Source of the DNA: Aliishimia sp963721175
GTDB taxonomy: Bacteria; Pseudomonadota; Alphaproteobacteria; Rhodobacterales; Rhodobacteraceae
Length of the DNA: 64,000 bases
Assembly: GCA_963721175.1 (NCBI GenBank)
Contig: CAVRIG010000006.1
Coordinates: forward strand, 124,001-188,000
Reading direction: 5' to 3'
Positions 1 to 9,553 of this stretch are shown here, in pieces. The number at the start of each line of letters is the position of its first letter. Position 1 is the stretch's first letter. A program made the translations under genes and the position numbers. The notes beneath the pieces were generated by a model, which saw nothing but the letters and a program-made list of their open reading frames with translations, was not told where the DNA came from and did not search any database.

Positions 1-696
1 AGACCTGCGCGGCCAACCCAGCCGGCGTGTCCTGGACCAGACCGTCGATGTCGACAGGGCGTTGCAGTTCCGTCCGCACGAAGTCGGCTTCGCTCTTATC
101 GACATCGCCGCCGAGATGGTCGAGGATCTTCGACTTCTCGGACTCGTCCAGTTCGCCGTCCGCCTTCGTGGCCTGGATCATCGCGCGCAGCATGAGTGCG
201 GCAGCGGCCTCCTGATCCGCGCTGGGCGTCATCGGCTCTTCCGGCGTCTCATCGAATTGCGAGTTCAGCACCTCGCCGAAACTGTGGTCGGCCTTGTCCG
301 GCTTCTGACCGAGTGCGCTGGCCAGTCCGCCGAGCAGGCCGCCGGCGCCGCCGCTGCTGGCGAGACCGCCAATCAGATCCTGCAGGCTTCCGCCGCCCTT
401 TCCGGAACTGCCGCCGAGCTGCTCGAGGATCTGGCCGAGGCCGCCCTGGCCGACTGATCCGCCCGCAGCATTGCCACCCAGCAGGCCGCCCAGCATCTGC
501 TCCAGCCCGCCGCCCGTGCTCTTGGCGCCGCCGGAGGATGCGCCGCGTCCGGCAGACGTGCCCGACATTCCCTGCAGCAGCCCGCCGAGGCCGCCACTGG
601 AGCCGCCACCGGAGCCGCCACGGTTCATCATCGCGGAAGCGCCTTTCGCGACCGCGACACCTACTGCGACCTTGGCGAGAGTTTTCATCAGGCTCA
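1..696 (-). CDS. DUF533 / TerB-like protein, C-terminus cut by window edge
   Basis: The leftward frame opens at an ATG at 696 and stays open to the window edge, giving about 232 residues. The first ~140 residues are a glycine/serine-rich low-complexity stretch with many GGL and GGS repeats. The rest becomes acidic and helical (SADQEAAAALMLRAMIQATKAD, then GELDESEK), which matches the DUF533 (YebE-like) branch of the TerB helical fold. DUF533 proteins have no firmly established molecular function; TerB relatives are linked to tellurite resistance and envelope stress. The start MSLMKTLAKVAVGVAVAKG carries a weakly hydrophobic N-terminus. The missing C-terminus should hold the end of the TerB-like domain. 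Family assignment is by pattern only. Confidence 0.75.
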
Positions 697-838
697 TGCA
701 AGTCCCCTTTGTTCCAACCCAAGGCAAGACTTGCACGAAAACCCGCAGCCGTCAGCAATAATTCCGACGCATCGCAAATCGGCCGGAACCGGCCGATCGC
801 CGATTGACACCGGCGTATAACACGGGCGGTGTTGCGTC

Positions 839-1762
839 ATGGACCGCAAGGACAACATCGACCTCTTCGGGGCCGTGGCACTGACCGGATTTTCGCTGCT
901 GCTCGCGCTCAACCAGGTGGTGGTGAAGGTGGCCAATGGCGGGTTCTCCCCCGTCTTCATGGCGTCATTGCGGTCGATCGGGGGCGCACTGCTGGTACTG
1001 CTCTGGATCCGGTATCGGCGCAAACCGGTCGTCATGCCGCCGGGCGCCACGATCTGGGGCGTGGTCCTGGGCGTGCTGTTTGCGGTAGAGTTCACCTGCC
1101 TGTTCACGGCGCTGGACCTGACCACGGTCAGCCGCGCGTCGGTGATCTTCTACACGATGCCGGTCTGGCTCAGCCTGGCGGCGCACGTGCTCATCCCGGG
1201 CGAACGGATCGGGCGGGCAAAGGCGCTCGGGCTGATTCTGGCGGTCTGTGGCGTGGCGCTCGCATTCGCCGACCGGGGCGACGGGACGCGCACGCCGAGT
1301 CTCGCGGGCGACATCCTGTCGCTGCTCGGCGCCTTCCTCTGGGCCGGCATCGCGCTGGTGGTGCGGGTGACGCCGGCGGGGCGTGCGGCGCCCGAGACGC
1401 AACTGTTCTGGCAGCTGGCCGTGTCGGCGCCGATCCTGTTCGTGATCTCGCTCTTCTTCGGCCCGTTCCTGCGCGATCTCGCGCCGATCCATGTGGGTGC
1501 GCTCGCGTTCCAGATCGTGGCGGTCGTGACGGTGGGTTTCCTGATGTGGTTCTGGCTGCTGAAGATCTACCCGGCGAGCGGTGTTGCGTCGTTCAGCTTT
1601 CTCACTCCGATCTTTTCGGTCTTTCTGGGCTGGCTGCTGCTCGACGAGACAATCAGTCTCTCGGTCTGGATCGCGCTTGGCCTCGTGGCCGCGGGCATCC
1701 TGCTCGTCAATCGTCCGCAAAAGCGGCGGCGACGGGTGGAGGAAGCCGCCAAGGGCATGTGA
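839..1762 (+). CDS. EamA-family (DMT superfamily) transporter
   Basis: The 307-residue protein has about ten hydrophobic segments in two similar halves of roughly 140 residues, the layout of the EamA drug/metabolite transporter family in the inner membrane. The N-terminal half contains LLLALNQVVVKVANGGFSP and the typical FYTMPVW segment; the second half has SFLTPIFSVFLGWLLLDE, the usual EamA hallmark near the last membrane pairs. Substrate cannot be inferred. It faces away from the DUF533 gene, with about 140 bases between the two starts for promoters. Its stop lies 17 bases before the convergent selO stop. The reading frame is intact. A second EamA gene lies at 33070-34053. Confidence 0.85.
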   Translation: MDRKDNIDLFGAVALTGFSLLLALNQVVVKVANGGFSPVFMASLRSIGGALLVLLWIRYRRKPVVMPPGATIWGVVLGVLFAVEFTCLFTALDLTTVSRASVIFYTMPVWLSLAAHVLIPGERIGRAKALGLILAVCGVALAFADRGDGTRTPSLAGDILSLLGAFLWAGIALVVRVTPAGRAAPETQLFWQLAVSAPILFVISLFFGPFLRDLAPIHVGALAFQIVAVVTVGFLMWFWLLKIYPASGVASFSFLTPIFSVFLGWLLLDETISLSVWIALGLVAAGILLVNRPQKRRRRVEEAAKGM

Positions 1763-1779
1763 CCTCTCCCGAACGGGGA

Positions 1780-3200
1780 TCAGGTGCCGCAGAACGTGGC
1801 CGGAACCACCTCGTCGGGCAAGGGCGCCTTGGCCAGATCCTTCTGGTCCGGCTGGTCGGCGTAGGGCCGCGCGAGAACCGTCATCAGCCGTTCGAACGGG
1901 GCATAGTCGCCTGCCACAGCCGCCTCGATCATCTCCTCGATCCGATGATTGCGCGGAATGAAGGCGGGATTGGCGGCGTTCATGCGCGCCTCCGCATCGG
2001 ATTCGGAGGCGAGCCGGGCAGTCCAATCCTTCTCCCATTCGTCGAAAAGCGCAGGATCGGCGAACTGATCGCGCGCCTTGCCGGTGGGCAACGCCCGGAA
2101 GGTGTTGGTGAAATCGGCCTGTCCCTTGGTCATCCGCTCCAGCAGGTCTTCGATCAGCGGGATATCGTCCGGCGTCGGCGCGTCGAGCCCGATCTTGGCC
2201 CCGAAGCGGCGCAACCACGCGGCCTCCAACAGCCGCGGCATGTCGTGCACGATCCGCGTCGCCTCCTCGACCGCGGCGTCCTTGTCCTCCATCTGCTGGA
2301 TCAGGGCGGTCGCAAACTGCGCCATGTTCCAGACCACGATGCGCGGCTGGTTGCCGTAGGCATAGCGGCCCGTCTGGTCGATGGAGGAAAACACGCGCGC
2401 CGGATCGAACGCATCCATGAAGGCGCAGGGACCATAATCGATGGTCTCGCCGGAAACCGTGCAATTGTCGGTGTTCATCACGCCATGAATGAACCCCACC
2501 GACATCCAGTGCGGGATGAGTTCGGCCTGCACCGCGCAGACACGGGCCAGCAGGTCCATTGGCCCCTTCGCGTCCGGATGGTGGCGTTCGACGGTGTAGT
2601 CGGTCAGCCGCTTCAGTTTCTCGATCTCGCCGCGATGGGCGAAGACCTGGAAGGTGCCGACGCGGATATGCGACGCGGCCACGCGGGTCAGCACGGCGCC
2701 CGGCAACGCCGCCTCCCGGTAGACCGGATCGCCGGTCAGAACGGCTGCGAGCGCCCGCGTCGTCGGTATGCCGAGCGCATGCATCGCCTCCGACACGACA
2801 TACTCGCGCAGGACCGGCCCGAGCCAGGCGCGCCCGTCGCCCATGCGGGAGTAGGGCGTGGGCCCGGAGCCCTTGAGCTGGATGTCCCGGCGGTGCCCTG
2901 AACGGTCGATCACCTCGCCCAGCAGCAGCGCCCGCCCGTCGCCGAGCTGCGGGTTGTAGGACGCCGAACTGGTGCCCCGAATAAAGCTGCGCGAGTGGTT
3001 CGGCGCCATCGGGCAGCGAGTTGCCGGCAAAGATCTCCGCGGCCTCGGCGTCGTCGCCGCGCGTGATGCCAAGTTCCGCCGCGAGCGCATCGTTGAAGGC
3101 CACCAGCTGCGGATCTGAGACCGCCTTCGGCGCCTGAGTGCTGAAGAAGCCTTCCGGCAGGCCGGGCGTAGGAGTTGTCGAATGGTATATGCAGGGTCAT
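1780..3200 (-). CDS. selO: Protein adenylyltransferase SelO (YdiU/UPF0061), frame broken by two indels
   Basis: SelO is a pseudokinase-fold enzyme that transfers AMP from ATP to hydroxyl residues of proteins. Three frames must be joined to read it: the start MTLHIPFDNSYAR at 3200, a middle part with GITRGDDAEAAEIFAGN, and a long C-terminal part from near 2960 to the stop at 1780. Each junction (about 3161 and 2960) is explained by one extra C, which leaves 472 residues, close to the usual family length. Hallmarks are YSGHQFG, GDGRALLLGE, QLKGSGPTPYSR and the catalytic HGVMNTDN...DYGPCAFMDAF segment, all intact. It is last in a leftward run after mazG, a nucleoside hydrolase and a GNAT gene, 17 bases after the GNAT stop. 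The indels are probably sequence errors. Confidence 0.9.
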
Positions 3201-3217
3201 GACGCAGAGATAGGAAT

Positions 3218-3668
3218 TCAGAATGCCCGCGTCATCAGGTAATGGTCTTCGCGGGCCTTGAACCCTGCGCGGAGGTAAAGCTTCTGGGCAGCCTCGTTGC
3301 CGCGCGCCACCTCCAGATGCAACGCTCGCAGACCCGCCTGCGCCAGCGCCCTGGGCAACGCAAGCAGCACGTCCGTGGCCAGACCGCGCCCCCGCACCGC
3401 GCGCCGGATGTAGAGTTCATCGACGAAACCGTCGAGCCCGCCGAATTCCACCGACCAGCCGAAGCTGATCACGATATATCCGATCGGCGCGCGGGCCGGG
3501 CCGATGAGGTAGATCGTGCCGTGGGGGATACCCTCCAGCAACGGTGTCGACGGCGGCGCGGCGGCGCTCTTCCGACATCTCGATGCCGGCCTCGGCCTGA
3601 AAGGCTTCGACCAGGGGCAGAAGCTTCTCCAGATGTTCGGTCCCCGCGAGGGTCAGCGATGCACTCAT
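3218..3668 (-). CDS. GNAT-family N-acetyltransferase, one frameshift
   Basis: This is a 149-residue GNAT acyltransferase once one extra base near 3541 is removed. The first frame gives MSASLTLAGTEHLEKLLPLV and ends in RRRAAVDT; the second continues VLEGIPHGTIYLIG and runs to the stop at 3218. The acetyl-CoA-binding signature is visible as RAVRGRGLATDVLLA (the R-x-x-G-x-G/A motif), followed by LEVARGNEAAQKLYLRAGF, the standard C-terminal GNAT helix-strand. The acceptor substrate is unknown. The ATG overlaps the stop of the upstream nucleoside hydrolase (ATGA), so translation is probably coupled. Confidence 0.85.
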
Positions 3669-4609
3669 AGCCGGGCCAGCCTTTCGGTCAGCAGGTCGAA
3701 GAATCCGTCCGCGTCGATATCGCCCCATGAACGTGGCGTTCTTCGGCCGCGGTCGGTGACGCCCCACCAATCGGCGACGGTCATGCCCATCGTCAGCTCC
3801 GATCCGATCTCGACCTCGACGTTGATGAGGCGGCCCGTGAAGAGCTCCGGCCGGATCAGGTAGGCGATCACGCAGGGGTCGTGCAGCGGCGCGCCTTCGG
3901 AGCCGTATTTCTCCTTGTCGAACCGCTCGAAGAAATCCGTCATCTCCGCCACGGCGACACCGACGCGGGTGCCGAGCGCGCGGAATGCGTCGTTGCGCGC
4001 CCTGGTCACCAGCGCCTTGTGCGTCACGTCGAGCGGCATGACCGTGATCGGAACGCCGGATTTGAAAACGATATCAGCGGCTTCCGGGTCGACATAGATG
4101 TTGAACTCGGCCGTGGGCGTGATGTTGCCGACCTCGAAATAGGCGCCGCCCATCAGCACGATCTCTTCGACCTTCTCGACGATCTCGGGCGCATTCCAGA
4201 AGGCGGTGGCGATGTTGGTCAGAGGACCCAGCGCGCACAGGGTGATGCAGCCTTCGCGCTCGGATTTCAGCGCCTCGATGATGAACTCCACGGCGTGCTG
4301 GTCCTGAAGCGGCATCGTCGGCTCCGGCAGGTCCGGCCCGTCCAGCCCCGTGCGCCCATGCACATGCTCCGCCGTCACCAGGTCGCGCTCCCGCGGGCGA
4401 TCGCACCCGGCAAAGACCGGCACGTCGCGCCGCCCGGCAAGTTCGCACACGATGCGGGCGTTCCGCGCGGTCAGGGGCAGCGGCACGTTACCCGCGACGG
4501 CCGTGATGCCGATCAAATCGATCTCCTCCGGGCTTGCCAGCGCGAGCAGGATCGCCACGGCGTCATCCTGTCCGGGATCGGTGTCGATGATGATCTTGCG
4601 CGGCGCCAT
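3665..4609 (-). CDS. Inosine-uridine preferring nucleoside hydrolase
   Basis: The 314-residue enzyme hydrolyses the N-glycosidic bond of ribonucleosides, releasing base and ribose for salvage. Its N-terminal Ca2+-binding signature DTDPGQDDAVA lies within the first 20 residues. Further family motifs are the GGAYFEVGNITPTAEFNIYVDPEAA segment in the middle and the metal-binding HDPCVIAYLI near the C-terminus. I chose the ATG at 4609 because the open frame upstream (to 4708) looks non-coding and GGGAG precedes this ATG by about 8 bases. Purine or pyrimidine preference cannot be told. It overlaps the GNAT gene by four bases. The frame is clean although both neighbours are broken. Confidence 0.9.
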   Translation of the reverse strand: MAPRKIIIDTDPGQDDAVAILLALASPEEIDLIGITAVAGNVPLPLTARNARIVCELAGRRDVPVFAGCDRPRERDLVTAEHVHGRTGLDGPDLPEPTMPLQDQHAVEFIIEALKSEREGCITLCALGPLTNIATAFWNAPEIVEKVEEIVLMGGAYFEVGNITPTAEFNIYVDPEAADIVFKSGVPITVMPLDVTHKALVTRARNDAFRALGTRVGVAVAEMTDFFERFDKEKYGSEGAPLHDPCVIAYLIRPELFTGRLINVEVEIGSELTMGMTVADWWGVTDRGRRTPRSWGDIDADGFFDLLTERLARL

Positions 4610-4727
4610 GACCGGTGCTCCCCTTTCGGTGCCGCACACATACCCGGCCTGCGGCCAGTGTCCAGAAGGGCTTTGCGCGCATGGGCACGATGCGCAGGTT
4701 GCAGCCATGGTGGGGACGCCACGTCAC

Positions 4728-5577
4728 CTAGCGGGCCGACTTCTCGACCTCCTTGGCGGCATCCCACAGCGCATCCATCTCGGCCAGGTCGCTGTCCTGC
4801 GGCCGCTTGCCCCTTGCCGCCAGTTGCGCTTCGACGGCGTCGAACCGGCGGGTGAATTTGGCGTTGGCGCCGCGCAGCGCGGCCTCCGGATCGATCCCGA
4901 GGTGCCGCGCCGAGGTTGGCCATGACGAAGAGCAGGTCGCCAAATTCCTCGACGCGTTCCGCCTGCGTCAGCGGTCGCGCGCCTCGACCAGCTCGGCCGC
5001 TTCTTCGACGATCTTGTCGATCACGTCGCTCGGTATCGGGCCAGTCGAACCCCACGCGCGCCGCGCGCTTCTGCAGCTTCTGCGCGCGCAGAAGCGCCGG
5101 CAGGCCCACCGCCACGCCGTCCAGCGTGCCCTTCTGCGCCTTGCTCAGCCCGCTCCGCCGCCTTGATCGCCTCCCAGTCGCGGGTCTGCTGCTCGGCCGA
5201 TTTGTCGCGGCTTTCGCTCGCCGAAGACATGCGGATGGCGCGTCGACCATCTTGTCGGCGATCGTTTCGCGCCACGTCCTGAAAGTCGAAGAGCCCGCTT
5301 CTCCGCGCCGATTGCCGTGTGATAGACGGTCTGCAGCAGCAGATCGCCCAATTCGCCCTCGAGTTCGTCCCAGGCCTCGCGCTCGATCGCGTCGGCCACC
5401 TCGTAGGCTTCCTCGATCGTATAGGGCGCGATGCGTGGCGAAATCCTGCTCGATGTCCCAGGGGCAGCCGGTCTCCGGGTCGCGCAGCCGCCGCATGATC
5501 TCAAGAAGGCGTCGAAGGCCGGGTTCCGATGCGTGAATCGGGTCTTCGTTTCGATCTTCGGACATCAAGGGGGGCAT
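4728..5577 (-). CDS. mazG: Nucleoside triphosphate pyrophosphohydrolase MazG, multiple indels
   Basis: MazG hydrolyses (d)NTPs to the monophosphate and pyrophosphate, a house-cleaning role also tied to the stringent response. Frames must be joined about nine times; counting eight extra and one missing base gives 280 residues, a normal two-domain length. Visible parts in order: LLEIMRRLRDPETGCPWD, YTIEEAYEVADAIE, ELEGELGDLLLQTVYH (first EExxD-type metal site), HPHVFGE, LPALLRAQKLQKRAARVGFDWP, then ERVEEFGDLLFVMANLARHLGIDPE (second site) and the end DALWDAAKEVEKSAR. All motifs survive, so the indels are most likely sequence errors. It is the first gene of the leftward run, diverging from the M20 amidohydrolase with only about 65 bases between starts. 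The ATG at 5565 is an alternative start. Confidence 0.88.
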
Positions 5578-5642
5578 TGCAGGCGGCTCCGGTTCGGTGT
5601 CAGATGGCAGTCAAACGCTGCGAGCGCAAAGGAGTCCACCCC

Positions 5643-6825
5643 ATGCCCGTCATCAACCGGATTGCCGGTCTGGCCGACGACATGGCCGCAATGGCGCCGG
5701 CATCTGCACACCATCCCCGAGCTGGAGCATGGAATGCTACAAGACGGCCGCCTTCGTGGCCGAGCGGCTGCGGGAATTCGGCGTGGACGAGATGCACGAG
5801 GGGATCGCGCGCACCGGCATCGTCGCGATCATCAACGGGCAGGGCGACGGGCCGACCATCGGGCTGCGTGCGGACATGGACGCGATTGCCGATCGAGGAG
5901 GCGACGGGGCTCGACTATGCCTCCACCCATCCGGGCAAGATGCACGCCTGCGGCCATGACGGGCACACCGCGATGCTGCTGGGCGCGGCGAAGTATCTGG
6001 CCGAAACGCGCAATTTCTCGGGGCGGGTCGCGCTGATCTTCCAGCCGGGCGAAGAAGGACCGGGCGGGGCGAAGATCATGGTGGAGGAAGGCATGATCGA
6101 CCGCTTCGGCATTTCGGAGGTCTACGGCATCCACAACGTGCCCGACCTGCCGGAGGGCGAGTTCCACACCCGCGCGGTCCGATGCATGGCCGCGGTCGAT
6201 CAGTTCACGATCACGCTTCGGGGCGTCGGCGGGCACGGAGCCATGCCGGAGGAGGCGCGCGATCCGGTCGTGGCGGCCTGCGCCATCGGGCAGGCGATGC
6301 AGACAATCATCAGCCGCAACGTGCCCTCGTCGCACCAGGCGGTGGTCTCGGTGACGCAGATCCACGCCGGAACGACGAACAACGTGATCCCGTCGGAGGC
6401 GTTCCTGAACGGCACCATCCGGACCTTCGACAAGGAGGTGCAGGCGACTGGTGCATCGCCGGATTCAGGAGATCGCCGAAGGGCAGGCGGCAAGGCTTCG
6501 CGGTGGATGTGCGAGGTCGAGTATCGAGATCGGCTACCCGGCGACCGTGAATGCCGAGGACCAGGCCATTTTCGCCGCCGGCGTCGCGCGCGAAGTCGTG
6601 GGCGTGGACAAGGTCGTCGGCGACACCGAACCCGTCGCGGGGGCGGAGGATTTCGCCTACATGCTGGAGGAACGTCCGGGCGCGTATCTGTTTCTGGGGC
6701 AGGGGCCGAGTGCGGGGCTGCACCACCCGAAATACAACTTCAACGATTCCGTCGCGCCATATGGCGCCAGCTTCTTTGCCCGGCTCGTCGAAACCGCGCA
6801 GCCGCCGGCAAAGGCCGCAAGCTGA
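5643..6825 (+). CDS. M20-family amidohydrolase (hippurate hydrolase / N-acyl amino acid amidase type), indels
   Basis: This is a zinc-dependent M20D peptidase-like amidase that removes an acyl group from N-acylated amino acids or related amides. After removing seven extra bases (near 5691, 5731, 5885, 6447, 6496, 6512, 6522) it reads as 391 residues, the usual length. Landmarks: RRHLHTIPELE near the start, GLRADMDALPIEE and the metal motif HACGHDGHTAMLLGAAK, FQPGEEGPGGAKIMVEEG, GVGGHGAMPE, and PVAGAEDFAYMLEERPGAYLFLG near the end. It is followed 12 bases later by two ureohydrolase genes in the same direction, so the three products may act on one acylated guanidino or amidino compound in sequence; that pathway is inference. 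The actual substrate is not determinable. Confidence 0.85.
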
Positions 6826-6837
6826 GGTTCGGACGTC

Positions 6838-7858
6838 ATGGCTCTGGAAGACGCCAAGGCGCAGGTGGACCATGCGTTCACGCGGGAGGATCTGCGCGGA
6901 CCCACGCTTCGAGAACACCTTCGGCGGCGCGCTGAGTCTTCCTGCGGCGGCGCTACACCAAGGATCTGACCGGCGTCGACATCGCCGTGACGGGCATGCC
7001 CTTCGACCAGGCGGTGACCAACCGGCCCGGCACGCGGCTGGGCCCGCGCGCGATCCGCGAGGCCAGCGCGCTGCAGGCCTCCGGACGCGCCCTATGGCTG
7101 GCCCTTCGACGTGATGAGCGAGCAGGTGCCATCGTGGATTACGGCGATCTGGCCTTCGACTATGCCAAGCGTGCCTGAGTTTCCGGCGGCGGTGCACGGC
7201 GCATATCGCCGGGATCCTGGACGCCGGTGCGGCGAGCGTCGTCGCTGGGCGGCGATCACTACGTGACGCTTTCCGATCCTGCAGCGCCTATGCCGAGAAG
7301 TCACGGTCCGATGTCGCTCATCCAGTTCGACGCGCATACCGACACCTGGGCCGATGACGACATGGACCGGATCGACCACGGAACCATCGTTCTACAAGGC
7401 GATGAAGCGAGGGGATCGTGGATCCGGCAACGGTCGGTCCAGATCGGCATCCGCACGACCAACCCCGACACGCTGGGCGTGCCGATCATCGACGCGCGCC
7501 GAGGTGCCATGACATCGGACCGCGAAGCGGTTGCGGAACGCGTGCACGGAGATCGTCGGCGACCGCCCGGCCTATCTCACCTTCGACATCGACGCGCTGG
7601 ATCCGGCCTTCGCGCCGGGCACCGGCACGCCGGTCTGGGGCGGGCTCGAGCTCCGCGCAGGCGGCGGTGCATGCTGCGCGGCCTCGCCGGGATCAACATC
7701 GCGGGCGGCGATATGGTCGAGGTGTCGCCGCCCTTCGATCACCGACCGGCGTCACCGCGATCGCGGGTGCGCATGTGGCGATGGAACTCTGCTGCCTGAT
7801 CGGGTGGCGGCTGAAGCACGCGAGCGCGGAAAAGTCGGAGGCGCAGGCGACGGCATGA
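6838..7858 (+). CDS. Ureohydrolase (agmatinase/arginase family) copy 1, heavily indel-broken
   Basis: The gene encodes a Mn2+-dependent ureohydrolase that splits a guanidino compound into urea and an amine. The frame changes roughly every 50 bases, almost always by one extra base, yet every catalytic motif can be read: GMPFDQAVTNRPGTRLGPRAIRE, GGDHYVTL, FDAHTDTW, TFDIDALDPAFAPGTGTP and VEVSPPFD. About 320 residues are restored. The start MALEDAKAQVDHAFTREDLRG and the AVTNRPGTRLGPRAIRE segment resemble speB-type agmatinases, but the family also includes guanidinobutyrase, guanidinopropionase and guanidine hydrolase, so the substrate is open. It follows the amidohydrolase by 12 bases and overlaps copy 2 by four bases. 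The density of indels is the highest in the window. Confidence 0.85.
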
Positions 7859-8813
7859 CGCATCAACCGATCAGCGGCAACGATCTGGCGCGGTTTTCCG
7901 GGCCCAACACCTTCATGCGCCTGCCGTCAGGTCAATGACCTCGAGCGGGCTGGACGTGGCGGTGTCTGGGCATCCCGATCGACATCGGCACCTCGTGGCG
8001 GTCGGGCACGCGGTTCGGGCCCAAGCAGGTGCGCAGCCGAAAGCGCGATGATCCGGCCCTACAACATCTGGCCACCGGGGCAGCGCCCTTCGACAGCCTG
8101 CAAGTGGCCGATATCGGCGACCTCGCGATCAACACCGTTTTCGCTGAAGGACAGTCTGCGCATCATCGCAGAGAGTTACGACGCGATCCTCAAGCAAGGA
8201 CGTGATCCCGATGGCGATCGGCGGCGACCATTCGATCACCCTGCCGATCCTGCGGGCGATCGCCGCGCGGCACGGGCCTGTCGCGCTGGTGCATGTGGAT
8301 GCCCATGCCGATGTGAACGACGAGATGTTCGGTGAACGCGAGACCCACGGCACCGTCTTCCGCCGCGCCTACGAGGAAGGGCTGATCGAGCCCGGAAAGA
8401 CCTACCAGGTCGGGCTGCGCGGCACCGGATACACGGCCGAGGATTTCACCGAAGCGCGGGTTGGGGCTTCCAGCAGTTTCTGGCGCCACGAGCTCTGGCA
8501 CCGCGTCGCTGGCCAACGCTGGGCGCGGAGATCCGGCGCGACATCGGCAGCGGCGCCAGACCTATGTCACCTATCGACATCGACAGTCTCGACCCCGCCT
8601 ATGCGCCCGGCACCGGCACGCCGGAAATCGGCGGGTTGACCACGCCGCAGGCGCTGGAGCTGATCCGCGGCGCTGCAGGGGCGTCAACATCGTCGGCTGC
8701 GATCTCGTGGAGGTGTCGCCGCCCTACGATCCCAGTCCGGCAACACCGCGCTGACCGGCGCGAACCTGCTCTACGAGATGCTTTGCGTCCTGCCCGGCGT
8801 GACCTATCGTTGA
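7855..8813 (+). CDS. Ureohydrolase (agmatinase/arginase family) copy 2, indel-broken
   Basis: This is a second, divergent ureohydrolase translated from an ATG overlapping the stop of copy 1. Readable motifs are GIPIDIGTSWRSGTRFGPKQVR, AIGGDHSITLPILRAIA, HVDAHADVNDEMFGE, DIDSLDPAYAPGTGTPEIGGL and VEVSPPYDPSG; these supply the six metal ligands of the binuclear Mn2+ site. Copy 1 has DAHTDTW where this copy has DAHADVND, so the two are clearly different paralogues and not a recent duplication. The restored length is about 310 residues. Having two adjacent ureohydrolases suggests either a hetero-oligomer or two sequential guanidino substrates; some family pairs are known where one subunit needs the other, but I cannot tell here. 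The gap to the DUF1499 gene is 33 bases. Confidence 0.85.
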
Positions 8814-8846
8814 GCGTGTGACCCGCGAAATTCGGAAGGGAAGACG

Positions 8847-9250
8847 GTGGCCAGAATGATCGGATGGGTGGTGCTTGTCGCGGTTCTGGCGGGGCTCGCC
8901 TATGTCCGGTTCGCGCCTTCGGACCCGGAGCGCTGGCATCGACCGGTCGAGGCCGAAGCCGATCGGGACCTGACCGGCGGCGCGATACGGGTGGTCCCGG
9001 CGGACGAAGGGACCCTGGCAGCGGTTCGACCAGATCGCGCTCGACACGCCCACGCACGCAGATCCTGGCCGGGACAGTGGAGGAGGGGCGGGTCACATAC
9101 GTCACCCGGTCGCGGGTGTTCGGGTTTCCCGACTACACGACGGCGGAAGTTTCCGACGGGCAGTTGCGCGTGTTCGGCCGCCTACGATTCGGCGGGTGTG
9201 ATATGGGTGTGAACCGCGCGCGGATCGAAGGCTGGCTCGCGCAGCTTTGA
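8847..9250 (+). CDS. DUF1499 family protein, two frameshifts
   Basis: With two extra bases removed (about 9016 and 9045) this reads as 133 residues. An N-terminal membrane anchor or signal (IGWVVLVAVLAGLAYVRF) is followed by a short extracytoplasmic domain with GRVTYVTRSRVFGFPDYTTAE and LRFGGCDMGVNRARIEGWL. The pattern of a conserved FPDYTTAE stretch then RxRFGxxDMGVNxxR fits DUF1499, whose function is not known. A GTG at 8847 is preceded by GGAAGGG at proper spacing; the ATG at 8856 is the alternative. The 3' end overlaps the small convergent gene at 9182-9491 by about 70 bases. Confidence 0.75.
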
Positions 9251-9491
9251 GCTGAGGCAGCCGACCGCCACTTCCCGCCAGATCGGCACGTTCAGCGACA
9301 TCTGGCACTGCGCCATGAACATGCGCCCGTCGACATGCAGGCAGATGGTTTCGCCCAGCTCGACCCGCGCCCCCGGTGCTGTCGGTGCAGTAGCAATCGA
9401 CGGTCCTTGCCGCTCGGGCCCACGACATCGGCAGCGACAACCCCGGCGGCGGCGGTGGCGCAGAGGCGGCGAACATGAGAATGCGGATCAT
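9182..9491 (-). CDS. Small exported Cys-containing protein of Rhodobacterales type, one frameshift
   Basis: A leftward frame starts at the ATG at 9491 (MIRILMFAAS...), a short signal-peptide-like start followed by a proline run and then TVDCYCTDSTGG. About 9370 one extra base shifts the frame, after which it continues RVELGETICLHVDGRMFMAQCQMSLNVPIWREVAVGCLSS. The Cys spacing (CxC, then single Cys in ETICLHV, AQCQM and VGCLSS) and the MSLNVPIWR segment resemble a small conserved exported protein I associate with Rhodobacterales; no function is known. The frame runs on to a stop at 9182, overlapping the end of the DUF1499 gene, so the true C-terminus may be earlier if another indel is present. 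Start and extent are uncertain. Confidence 0.5.
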
Positions 9492-9553
9492 GCGCGGATT
9501 CTACATCACGGCTCGCGCTTGACCAAGACACTGCTATGGATCATCACCTTGCC

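Noticed and set aside
829..3103. Very long open frames, such as a 690-codon plus-strand frame and a 712-codon minus-strand frame over 829-3103
   Set aside because: They are high-GC shadows of the EamA gene and selO; they lack family motifs and the real genes overlap them in other frames.
6838..9250. True pseudogenes (decay) as explanation of the broken ureohydrolase operon
   Set aside because: All catalytic motifs are conserved and most changes are single extra bases; decay would give more substitutions, deletions and stop codons. Sequence error is simpler.
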